A DNA stretch of 64,000 bases, taken from Stagnihabitans lacustris. Its GTDB lineage: Bacteria; Pseudomonadota; Alphaproteobacteria; Rhodobacterales; Rhodobacteraceae. The stretch lies in contig NZ_JAPDGS010000002.1 in NCBI RefSeq assembly GCF_025950525.1, positions 434,001 to 498,000 of the forward strand, read 5' to 3'. Below are positions 52,625-59,959 of this stretch, in pieces. The translations under genes were made by a program, and so were the position numbers. The notes under the pieces are model-generated. The model worked only from the letters and a program-made list of their open reading frames with translations. It had not been told where the DNA came from and did no database searches. Numbering within the stretch: position 1 is the stretch's first letter; every line of letters begins with the position of its first letter.

Positions 52625-53176
52625 TCAGAATTCGTGATGAAACCCCGGCGGCGTCTTCAGGATCATCGGCAAGCCCGCCATGACTCCCACCACAAGCCCC
52701 GAAACCGCGGCAAGCTGCTGATTAAGCCTCCCCTGATGATCCCGAAACGCCCGCGCCAGCTTGTTGTCCGGCACGATGCCCCAGCCGACCTCGTTCGACA
52801 CGACCACAACCGGCGCCGGGCAAGCCAGGCACGCCGCAATCAGCGCCGCGCTTTCGCCCGGGATGTCGCCCTCGGCCAAAAGCACATTGGTCAACCACAG
52901 CGTCGCGCAATCCAGCAGCACAACGGCCCCCGACGGCACCAAGGCCAGCACGGCCGCCACATCGCGCGGCGCCTCATGCGTCACCCAATCCGGGCCGCGT
53001 TGCCTATGGTGCAGGGCGATCCGCGCCCGCATCTCGTCATCCCAGGCCTCGGCCGTGGCGATGTAGTGGCGCGGCCGCCCGGTGGCCGAAACCAGCCTCT
53101 CGGCCAGCCCCGATTTGCCCGAGCGCGCCCCGCCCAGAACCAGCGACAATTTTGGAAGTTCGTGTGATCCGGTCAT
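52625..53176 (-). CDS. cobU: Adenosylcobinamide kinase / guanylyltransferase
   Basis: A 183-residue nucleotide-loop-activation enzyme of cobalamin assembly. P-loop GGARSGKSGLAERL near 17-25, the second block HHRQRGPDWVTHEAP, and VVVVSNEVGWGIVPDNKLAR. It converts adenosylcobinamide to the phosphate and GDP forms. ATG 53176 or 53182; neither has a strong ribosome-binding site. Divergent from the sigma factor gene, which begins 51 bases away. Other cob genes are not in the window. Confidence 0.93.
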   Translation of the reverse strand: MTGSHELPKLSLVLGGARSGKSGLAERLVSATGRPRHYIATAEAWDDEMRARIALHHRQRGPDWVTHEAPRDVAAVLALVPSGAVVLLDCATLWLTNVLLAEGDIPGESAALIAACLACPAPVVVVSNEVGWGIVPDNKLARAFRDHQGRLNQQLAAVSGLVVGVMAGLPMILKTPPGFHHEF

Positions 53177-53227
53177 GAACATGGTGCGTATCACTGGAAA
53201 GACAAGACAGCAAACCTGGAGGTCGTG

Positions 53228-54091
53228 ATGGCTTTGGACCAATTCGCCGACCCGAGGCTGGCCTTGCGGGCCCGCCGCGCCGAACTTCTGACCGCCGAGA
53301 GCGAGGCCACCTTGGCCCGCGCCTGGCGTGACCACAAGGACCGCCACGCGCTGGACCGGTTGATCACGGCCTATATGCGGCTGGCGATTTCCATGGCGAT
53401 GAAGTTCCGCCGCTATGGCGCGGGGATGGGCGATCTGACGCAGGAAGCGGCCCTGGGCCTGATGAAGGCGGCCGAGAAATTCGACCCCGACCGCGGGGTC
53501 AGGTTCTCCACATATGCGATGTTCTGGATCAAGGCGCAGCTGCAAGACTATGTGATGCGCAACTGGTCCCTGGTGCGCACCGGCTCGACCACCTCGCAAA
53601 AGTCGCTGTTCTTCAACATGCGCCGGGTCGAGGCGCGTTTGTCGCGGGAGGCCACAGCCCGCGGCGAAAGCCTGCAGGGCGAGGCGCTGTCACAGGCCGT
53701 GGCCGACGAGTTGGGCGTTCCCCTGCATGATGTGTTGATGATGGACGGGCGTCTGTCGGGCTCGGATGCCTCGTTGAACGCGACGCAGTCTTCTGACGAG
53801 GATGGCCGCGAATGGATCGACGTGCTGGAGGACGACCAGGACCCGGGCTTTGCCGGCGACCACGACCGCGCGGTCCTGCGCCGCGCCTTGTCCGAGGCCT
53901 TGGCGACGCTGTCCCCGCGCGAAAGGCTGATCGTGCGCGAACGCCAGCTGGCCGACGAGCCCCGCACGCTGGAAAGTCTGGGCGCCGAACTTAGCCTGTC
54001 CAAAGAGCGCATCCGTCAGCTGGAGGCCGCCGCCTTCACCAAGCTGCGCCGCCAGCTGGAGGCACAGGGCATGGGCGACCTGTTGCGCTAA
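53228..54091 (+). CDS. rpoH: RNA polymerase sigma-32 factor (RpoH type)
   Basis: A 287-residue heat-shock type sigma factor. Region 2: AYMRLAISMAMKFRRYG and GVRFSTYAMFWIKAQLQDYV; RpoH box-like SQKSLFFNMRR near 125-135; region 4: LSPRERLIVRERQLADEP with the HTH TLESLGAELSLSKERIRQLE. Sequence details and the RpoH-box deviation suggest RpoHII rather than the main RpoH of Rhodobacter-type bacteria, where it serves oxidative (singlet oxygen) stress. GGAGG precedes ATG 53228. Downstream coaBC follows after a hairpin. Confidence 0.9.
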   Translation: MALDQFADPRLALRARRAELLTAESEATLARAWRDHKDRHALDRLITAYMRLAISMAMKFRRYGAGMGDLTQEAALGLMKAAEKFDPDRGVRFSTYAMFWIKAQLQDYVMRNWSLVRTGSTTSQKSLFFNMRRVEARLSREATARGESLQGEALSQAVADELGVPLHDVLMMDGRLSGSDASLNATQSSDEDGREWIDVLEDDQDPGFAGDHDRAVLRRALSEALATLSPRERLIVRERQLADEPRTLESLGAELSLSKERIRQLEAAAFTKLRRQLEAQGMGDLLR

Positions 54092-54093
54092 GG

Positions 54094-54123
54094 CCTTTTG
54101 CGGCCTAGCTTGGCCGCAAAAGG
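54094..54123 (+). promoter_or_regulatory. Hairpin masking the coaBC ribosome-binding site
   Basis: Perfect 12-bp stem CCTTTTGCGGCC / GGCCGCAAAAGG with a 6-base loop, starting 2 bases after the rpoH stop. The 3' arm contains AAAAGG, part of the purine tract (AAAAGGGG) before the coaBC ATG at 54131. It can act as an attenuator, a terminator, or a translational switch. Confidence 0.65.
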
Positions 54124-54130
54124 GGACGCC

Positions 54131-55312
54131 ATGAAACGGGTTTTGCTGATCATCGGCGGCGGGATCGCTGCTTACAAAAGCCTGTTGCTGATCAGGCTGT
54201 TAAAGGGCGCGGGTCTGGCTGTGACGCCGGTTCTGACCCGGGCGGGGTCCGAATTCGTGACGGCGCTGTCGGTCGGCGCCTTGGCGGGCGAAAAGGTCCA
54301 CGAGGCGCTGTTTGACCTGACCGCCGAGGCCGAGATGGGCCATATCGAACTTTCGCGCAGCGCCGACCTGATCGTGGTGGCGCCCGGCACCGCCGACCTG
54401 ATGGCCAAGATGGCCACGGGGCGCGCCGACGATCTGGCCTCGACGCTGTTGTTGGCCACCGACACGCCGGTTCTGGTGGCGCCCGCGATGAATGTGCGGA
54501 TGTGGCAGCACCCCGCGACCCAGCGCAACCTGGCGGCGCTGATGGCCGACGGCGTTCGCTTCGTGGGCCCGGACGAGGGCGAGATGGCCTGCGGCGAATA
54601 TGGCCCGGGCCGCATGGCAGAGCCCGCCGCGATCTTTGCCGCGATCCAGGGGATGTTTCAGGGGCCGTTGAGCGGCCGTCATGTCCTTGTGACCTCGGGT
54701 CCGACGCATGAACCCATCGACCCCGTCCGCTATATCGCCAACCGCAGCTCTGGCGCCCAGGGGACGGCGATTGCGGTGGCCCTGCGCGATCTGGGGGCGC
54801 GGGTGACGTTTGTGACCGGGCCCGCCGCCGTGCCGCCTCCGCCCGGGGTGACGGTGGTGCGGGTGGAAACCGCGGCGCAGATGCTGGCGGCGGTGCAAGG
54901 CGCGCTGCCCTGTGATGCGGCGGTGATGGCGGCGGCGGTGGCCGATTGGCGGGTGGAAAACGCCGGGGCGCAAAAGATCAAGAAACAGGCGGGCGCGGCT
55001 CCCAGCCTGAGCTTTGCCGAGAACCCGGATATCCTGGCCACGGTGTCAAAAGGCCCGCAGCGCCCGGCGCTTGTCGTGGGCTTTGCCGCCGAAACCGAGG
55101 ACGTGGTGGCCCATGCCCGCGCCAAACGCCTGCGCAAGGGCTGCGACTGGATCGTGGCGAATGACGTCTCGCCGGGCACCGGGATCATGGGGGGGGCGGA
55201 AAACGCCGTGACGCTGATCACGGGTGCGGGCGAAGAGACCTGGGCGCGCGCCCCCAAGGACGAGGTGGCGCGGCGTCTGGCCGTGCGGATTGCGGAGAGT
55301 CTGAATGGTTGA
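54131..55312 (+). CDS. coaBC: Phosphopantothenoylcysteine decarboxylase / synthetase
   Basis: A 393-residue bifunctional coenzyme A enzyme. The CoaC part (1-~185) has FMN-binding GGIAAYKSL, NVRMWQHPATQRNL and the active-site ACGEYGPGRMAEP. The CoaB part has TSGPTHEPIDPVRYIANRSSG and VVGFAAETEDV. Couples 4'-phosphopantothenate with cysteine then decarboxylates. dut overlaps its stop by 8 bases. Confidence 0.96.
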   Translation: MKRVLLIIGGGIAAYKSLLLIRLLKGAGLAVTPVLTRAGSEFVTALSVGALAGEKVHEALFDLTAEAEMGHIELSRSADLIVVAPGTADLMAKMATGRADDLASTLLLATDTPVLVAPAMNVRMWQHPATQRNLAALMADGVRFVGPDEGEMACGEYGPGRMAEPAAIFAAIQGMFQGPLSGRHVLVTSGPTHEPIDPVRYIANRSSGAQGTAIAVALRDLGARVTFVTGPAAVPPPPGVTVVRVETAAQMLAAVQGALPCDAAVMAAAVADWRVENAGAQKIKKQAGAAPSLSFAENPDILATVSKGPQRPALVVGFAAETEDVVAHARAKRLRKGCDWIVANDVSPGTGIMGGAENAVTLITGAGEETWARAPKDEVARRLAVRIAESLNG

Positions 55313-55769
55313 AATCGCGGTGATCTGGGAGGACTGGGCCGACCGCGCCCTTCCCCTGCCCAGCTATGAGACCCTGGGGGCCGCGGGCGCCGACCTGCGC
55401 GCCAACCTCCCCCCCGAGGCCCGGGCGGACGGCATCACCCTGCCGCCGATGGGCCGCGCGATCCTGCCCACCGGGATCAGGCTGGCCATCCCCCAAGGGT
55501 ATGAGATGCAGATCCGCCCGCGCTCTGGCCTGGCGGTCAAGTCCGGGGTGACGGTGGTCAATGCGCCGGGCACGATCGACAGCGATTACCGCGGGCCCCT
55601 GGGCGTGGCCTTGGTCAACCTGTCCGGCGACGATTACACGATCCGCCACGGCGACCGGATCGCGCAGGCCGTGGTGGCGCCGGTGGTCCAGGCGGGCTAC
55701 CGGGTCGTGACGGCGCTGGATGACACCGCGCGCGGGACGGGCGGTTTCGGCTCGACGGGCCGCGGATGA
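55305..55769 (+). CDS. dut: dUTP pyrophosphatase
   Basis: A 154-residue trimeric dUTPase: AAGADLRANL, PRSGLAVKSGVTVVNAPGTID, RGPLGVALVNLSG, DRIAQAVVAP and the C-terminal P-loop-like RGTGGFGSTGR. It hydrolyses dUTP to dUMP and prevents uracil incorporation. Overlaps coaBC by 8 bases. Confidence 0.97.
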   Translation: MVEIAVIWEDWADRALPLPSYETLGAAGADLRANLPPEARADGITLPPMGRAILPTGIRLAIPQGYEMQIRPRSGLAVKSGVTVVNAPGTIDSDYRGPLGVALVNLSGDDYTIRHGDRIAQAVVAPVVQAGYRVVTALDDTARGTGGFGSTGRG

Positions 55770-55779
55770 GGGGGCGGAC

Positions 55780-56877
55780 GTGACAGTGGTCCTGGGCTTT
55801 CTGGCCGGGCTTTGGGTGCTGGGCTGGGTGTTTGACGTGGCGCCGGCCAAGCGGCTGATCCCGATGGGCCTGGTCTGGGGCGCCGTGGGGCTGGTCCTGG
55901 CGCTGGCGCCGGGGTCGGTGCTGGCGCTGCGGCTGGGTGGCTGGCGGACCTGGGCCGCGCTTGGCGTCGTGGCGGGGGTCGTGCTGGCCTATCGGGCGAC
56001 GCTGCGCCACCTGCGCCGCCGGGCAAAAACCTCTGGCCGGGTCCCTGCCGAATGGGGGGGCAACGTGGCCGCCACGCCACCCCTCGCCGCGATCCCCCTT
56101 GCGGACGGGGCAGACCCCAAGCCCCGCTCCTTCACACCCGGCGAACTCAGCCGCTATGCCCGCCATATCCTGCTGCGCGAAATCGGCGGCCCGGGGCAAC
56201 GTGCGCTAAAGGACGCGCGGGTCCTGGTGGTCGGCGCTGGGGGCTTGGGCTCTCCGGCGCTGATGTATCTGGCGGCTTCGGGCGTGGGGACCATCGGGGT
56301 GATCGACGCCGACCGCGTCGACGACAGCAATCTTCAGCGCCAGATCATCCACCAGACCGCAACCATCGGCCAGGCCAAGGTGGCCTCTGCCGCAGCCGCC
56401 ATGACCGCCCTGAACCCCCATATCCGCGTCATCCCGCATGACACCCGCCTGGACGAGACCACCGCCGCCCTGATCGCGGACTACGACCTGATCCTGGACG
56501 GCTGCGACAATTTCGACACCCGCTATCTGGTCAACCGCCTGTGCCACCAGGCCCGCAAACCCCTGATTTCGGCCGCCATCACGCAATGGGAGGGGCAAAT
56601 CTCGCTCTTCCACACCGCCGAAGGCACGCCCTGCTACCAATGCTGCTTTCCCGAACGCCCCGCTCCCGGCATGGTGCCCACCTGCGCCGAAGCCGGCGTC
56701 GCCGCCCCCCTGCCGGGCATCCTGGGGTCGATGATGGCGATGGAGGCGGTCAAACACCTGACCGGCGCCGGCGAAACGCTGAAGAACCGCCTCTTCCTCT
56801 ACGACGCGCTTTACACCGAGGCCCGCAGCTTCGAAATCACCCGCCGCCCGGATTGCCCGGTCTGCAGCAAGGACTAG
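55780..56877 (+). CDS. moeB: MoeB/ThiF-type adenylyltransferase with membrane N-terminus
   Basis: A 365-residue protein from GTG 55780, with GAGGGGG upstream, 10 bases after dut. The first ~75 residues have three hydrophobic segments (FLAGLWVLGWVF, IPMGLVWGAVGLVLALAP, WAALGVVAGVVLAY). After a proline-rich linker comes a HesA/MoeB/ThiF domain: GAGGLGSPALMYLAASGVG, DADRVDDSNLQRQ, DGCDNFDTRYLVN, C-x-x-C zinc pairs (CYQCCF, CPVCSK) and TCAEAGV. It adenylates MoaD- or ThiS-like carriers. The membrane anchor is unusual. Confidence 0.85.
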   Translation: MTVVLGFLAGLWVLGWVFDVAPAKRLIPMGLVWGAVGLVLALAPGSVLALRLGGWRTWAALGVVAGVVLAYRATLRHLRRRAKTSGRVPAEWGGNVAATPPLAAIPLADGADPKPRSFTPGELSRYARHILLREIGGPGQRALKDARVLVVGAGGLGSPALMYLAASGVGTIGVIDADRVDDSNLQRQIIHQTATIGQAKVASAAAAMTALNPHIRVIPHDTRLDETTAALIADYDLILDGCDNFDTRYLVNRLCHQARKPLISAAITQWEGQISLFHTAEGTPCYQCCFPERPAPGMVPTCAEAGVAAPLPGILGSMMAMEAVKHLTGAGETLKNRLFLYDALYTEARSFEITRRPDCPVCSKD

Positions 56878-56948
56878 GGCGCCCGCGTCGCTGTCAAAGC
56901 GGCGGCCTTTGCCGACAAGGTCACAAGGCCAAACCCGCGCCTCTTCCC

Positions 56949-56977
56949 CTTTCATACTGACAAAAATATTCCACGGG
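56949..56977 (-). repeat. Box element after moeB
   Basis: CTTTCATACTGACAAAAATATT+CCACGGG, single inverted copy, immediately before the 42-bp hairpin array, between convergent genes. Confidence 0.75.
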
Positions 56978-56984
56978 AGGGTCC

Positions 56985-57180
56985 GGGAGGGTGTGAAACC
57001 CTCCCGGGGCTTGCCACAAGAGATCGGGGAGGGCGTGAAACCCTCCCGGGGCTTGCCACAAGAGATCGGGGAGGGCGTGAAACCCTCCCGGGGCTTGCCC
57101 CAAGAGATCGGGGAGGGTGTGAAACCCTCCCGGGGCTTGCCACAAGAGATCGGGGAGGGCGTGAAACCCTCCCGGTGCTG
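56985..57180. repeat. Tandem array of 42-bp hairpin repeats
   Basis: Five units start at 56985, 57027, 57069, 57111 and 57153 (exact 42-base spacing; the last is truncated). Each has the stem GGGAGGG-YGTGAAA-CCCTCCC, then GGGCTTGCCACAAGAGATC. Differences are few (T or C in the loop, one A-to-C). It is not a CRISPR, as intervening sequence is identical. Because 42 is a multiple of three, both strands show open frames (repeat peptide GVKPSRGLPQEIGE), but no start site supports translation. Confidence 0.93.
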
Positions 57181-57222
57181 TCGCAAAAGACCGTCGCGGG
57201 CGTGAAGCCCGACGCTTTCCGC

Positions 57223-58029
57223 CTAACCGAACCGATAGCTTGAGGCCGTGACGCCGCCAAACAGGTCGGTGTCATGATAGACCCGCACTGCCTCTTCTGC
57301 CTCTGCCGCGCCCAAAGCGGTGAACAGCGGCACGAAATGGTCCTCGCTTGCATGGCAGGTCCGGGCATAGGGCGCGGTTTCCCAGTCCATCAGCGCCTGG
57401 GTCCGTTCGGACGCGGGCAGGGCCATGGTCTGATCCAGCCAGGCGTCAAAGGCCGCCGAGGGCACCTTTGCCCCCGGCCCGAAAAGCCGCAGGTTGTGAT
57501 AGGACAGGCCCGAGCCAACGATCAGGACCCCCTCGTCGCGCAAAGGCGCCAGGGCCCGACCCAGCGCGAAATGGCGGCCCGGATCATAGTCATGCATCAT
57601 CGACACCTGATAGACCGGCACATCGGCCTCAGGATAGATCACCACCGCCGGCGCAAAGGTGCCGTGGTCGAAGCCGCGTTTCGCATCCAGCCGGACCGGC
57701 AGGCCCGCCGCCGCGATCAGGTCGGCCGTCCGGGCGGCGATCTCGGGCGCACCGGGGGCGGGATAGCTGATCTGATAGGTCTCGGGCGGGAAGCCGGAAT
57801 AGTCATAGACCATCCCCGGGCGGGCCGAGGTCATGACGGCGAAGGCCTCCTCTTCCCAATGGCCCGAAAACATCAGAATGGCCTTGGGCCTTTCCGGCAG
57901 TTCCGACGCCATCCGGGCGAGCGACACTTCCAGGTTCTTCAACATGGCGCGCATATTGGGCAGCCAGGGCCAAGGGCCGCCGCCATGGCTGATGAAATAG
58001 GTGGGCATACGGGGTTTCGAAACAGGCAT
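57223..58029 (-). CDS. DODA-type extradiol ring-opening dioxygenase
   Basis: A 268-residue class III (LigB-like) enzyme of the YgiD/4,5-DOPA dioxygenase family: PTYFISHGGGPWPWL (metal His), MFSGHWEEEAFAV (His), GFDHGTFAPAVVIYP, and the C-terminal YARTCHASEDHFVPLF (His pair). The start at 58029 follows GGAGGTG. The natural substrate is not clear. Convergent with moeB across the repeat array. Confidence 0.9.
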   Translation of the reverse strand: MPVSKPRMPTYFISHGGGPWPWLPNMRAMLKNLEVSLARMASELPERPKAILMFSGHWEEEAFAVMTSARPGMVYDYSGFPPETYQISYPAPGAPEIAARTADLIAAAGLPVRLDAKRGFDHGTFAPAVVIYPEADVPVYQVSMMHDYDPGRHFALGRALAPLRDEGVLIVGSGLSYHNLRLFGPGAKVPSAAFDAWLDQTMALPASERTQALMDWETAPYARTCHASEDHFVPLFTALGAAEAEEAVRVYHDTDLFGGVTASSYRFG

Positions 58030-58316
58030 CGGGGCACCTCCTTGGGCCAAAGATGCGCCCGGGCGACGCCTGGCGCAATGTGCAGAACGGCAGGGCCAGG
58101 GTGCATGCTTGCACCGAGCGGGAAAGGCGGCGAGCGGGGGGGTGATGAGCGGGCAGGGCGGCCAACGTGAAAGCCGCCAACGTGAAAGACTCCGCGGCGG
58201 AAAGACGACCAGACCAGGCGTCTTTTGCGCCCCTCCCCCTTGCGGTCGGGCCTCATTCAGGGTTTGATCCCCCATCGCTGCGTGCCATCTTTTGCAGAAG
58301 AACAGGGAGACTGCAC
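58030..58316. other. Divergent spacer before the amino-acid ABC genes
   Basis: About 287 bases with no gene. It contains a direct repeat (GCCAACGTGAAAG, near 58159 and 58174) and CGCGGCGG. It must hold promoters for both flanking genes, but no -35/-10 was assigned with confidence. Confidence 0.4.
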
Positions 58317-59102
58317 ATGAAATTCGCCTCGACCCTTGCCGGGATCGCCCTTGGCCTCTTTTCGACCACCGCCTTTGCCCAGGCCTTGCCTGATCTGGCG
58401 GGTCGGGAAATCACCATCGTCACCGAAAACGCCTATCCGCCGCTGCAATTCGTCGACAAGGACGGGCAGGCGGTGGGCTGGGAATATGACGCCGTCGCGG
58501 AAATCGCCAAGCGGCTGAACCTGAAGGTGACTTACGCCAATATCTCGTGGGATGCGATGATCCCGGCGGTGTCGGAAGGCCAGTTCGACATGGGCATGAC
58601 CGGCATCACCATCACCGACGAGCGCAAGGAAAAGATCGACTTCTCTGAGCCCTATATGCGGTCGGAAAGCATCATGCTGGCGCGGGGCGACGAAAGCCGC
58701 TTTGCCGATGCGGCCTCATTTGCCGCCAATGCCGACCTGCTGATCGGCGCGCAGCCCGGGACCACGCCCTTCTATACCGCCGTCTATTCGGTGCTGGATG
58801 GCAACGAACAAAACCCCCGCATCAAGCTGATGGAGACCTTTGGCGCCACGGTCGAGGCGCTGAAGACCGGCGATGTCGACACGGTTCTGACCGACATGAC
58901 GGCGGGCAAGGGCTATGTCGATGCGTCGAACGGTGGGCTGAAGCTGGTGGGCGAACCCCTGGGCACCGAGGATTTCGGCTTCATCTTCCCCAAGGGCTCT
59001 GACCTTGCGGCGCCGATGAATGCGGCCATCGCGGCCCTGAAGGCGGATGGCACGCTGGATGCGCTGAACAAGAAGTGGTTCCTTGATTACAAGATGAACT
59101 GA
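58317..59102 (+). CDS. Amino-acid ABC transporter substrate-binding protein
   Basis: A 261-residue periplasmic SBP_bac_3 protein with a signal peptide (LAGIALGLFSTTAFAQA). ITIVTENAYPPLQFVDKDGQ, GWEYDAVAEIAKRL, QFDMGMTGITITDERK and IDFSEPYM are characteristic of polar amino-acid (His/Gln/Arg-type) binding proteins. ATG 58317 has GGGAGA upstream. The permease gene starts on the next base after the stop. Confidence 0.93.
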   Translation: MKFASTLAGIALGLFSTTAFAQALPDLAGREITIVTENAYPPLQFVDKDGQAVGWEYDAVAEIAKRLNLKVTYANISWDAMIPAVSEGQFDMGMTGITITDERKEKIDFSEPYMRSESIMLARGDESRFADAASFAANADLLIGAQPGTTPFYTAVYSVLDGNEQNPRIKLMETFGATVEALKTGDVDTVLTDMTAGKGYVDASNGGLKLVGEPLGTEDFGFIFPKGSDLAAPMNAAIAALKADGTLDALNKKWFLDYKMN

Positions 59103-59894
59103 GTGTCCGCAGAAGTTCCGAACAAGGACTTCCCCTGGTGGCTGGTGGTGCTGGGCGCCACCGGCCTTTGGGCGGTCTATGAGGTCTGGGCCAGCCCCGC
59201 CTATTCCGAGGTCATGGCGGGTCTGGTCAAGGGCATCTGGGTGACGATCGGCGTCACTTTGGTGGCCTATGTGCTGGCCTGCCTGATGGGTCTTGGGCTG
59301 GCCATGGCGGGGCTGTCACGGTTTCGCGTCTTGCGTCAGGCGGCGCGGCTGTGGATCGAGGTCATCCGCGGCGTGCCGATCATGGTCTTGCTGCTGTATG
59401 TGGCCTTTGTCGTGGCGCCGGGCATGGTCTGGGCCTGGAATCAGGTGGCAGCCTTTGTGGGCTTTGACCCGATCCGGCCGCGCGATTTTCCTTTGCTCGC
59501 GCGGGCCGTGATGGCCCTGACGCTGGCCTATTCCGCCTTTTTGGCCGAGATCTTTCGCGCCGGCCTGCAATCGGTCGACAAGGGCCAGTCCGAGGCCGCG
59601 ATGTCGCTGGGGCTGAACGGCTGGCAAAGGTTCCGCCATGTCGTCTTTCCCCAGGCCTTTCGCGTGATCCTGCCGCCCTTGGGGAATGACTTTGTGGCCA
59701 TGGTGAAGGATTCGTCTTTGGTCAGCATCCTGGGCGTGGCCGATATCACCCAGATCGGCAAGGTCATGGCCGCCGGCAATTTCCGCTATTTCGAGACCTA
59801 TAACATGGTCGCGATGATCTATCTTGTGATGACGATTTCCCTGTCCCTGCTCTTGCGGCGGTTCGAGCGTGGGATGAAAGTGGTCGAGAAATAG
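59103..59894 (+). CDS. Amino-acid ABC transporter permease
   Basis: A 263-residue HisM/GlnP-type permease with about five helices and the EAA-loop AMSLGLNGWQRFRHVVFPQAFRVILPPL. The start is GTG 59103 directly after the binding-protein TGA. RxxPxLVL-type block IEVIRGVPIMVLLLY is present. No ATPase gene follows: the next gene is an unrelated peptidase, so the complex depends on an ATPase encoded elsewhere. Confidence 0.92.
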   Translation: MSAEVPNKDFPWWLVVLGATGLWAVYEVWASPAYSEVMAGLVKGIWVTIGVTLVAYVLACLMGLGLAMAGLSRFRVLRQAARLWIEVIRGVPIMVLLLYVAFVVAPGMVWAWNQVAAFVGFDPIRPRDFPLLARAVMALTLAYSAFLAEIFRAGLQSVDKGQSEAAMSLGLNGWQRFRHVVFPQAFRVILPPLGNDFVAMVKDSSLVSILGVADITQIGKVMAAGNFRYFETYNMVAMIYLVMTISLSLLLRRFERGMKVVEK

Positions 59895-59923
59895 GCTGAC
59901 CGCTGGGGGCGCTGCCCCCAGAC

Positions 59924-59951
59924 CCCCGGAGTATTTGGGCCAGTATGAAAG
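59924..59951 (+). repeat. Box element before the M3 peptidase gene
   Basis: GC stem (TGGGGGC/GCCCCCA, 59904-59920), then CCCCGGAGTATTTGGGCC and AGTATGAAAG, running into AGGCAAAG and the ATG at 59960. Like azlC, the box tail supplies part of the likely ribosome-binding site. Confidence 0.8.
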
Positions 59952-59959
59952 AGGCAAAG

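Noticed and set aside
56985-57180. CRISPR array
   Set aside because: Tandem units are identical throughout with no variable spacers, and no cas genes are near.
56909-57205. Open frame through the 42-bp array encoding a 14-residue repeat
   Set aside because: Open on both strands because the period is a multiple of three; no ribosome-binding site, and the DNA hairpin explains the conservation better.
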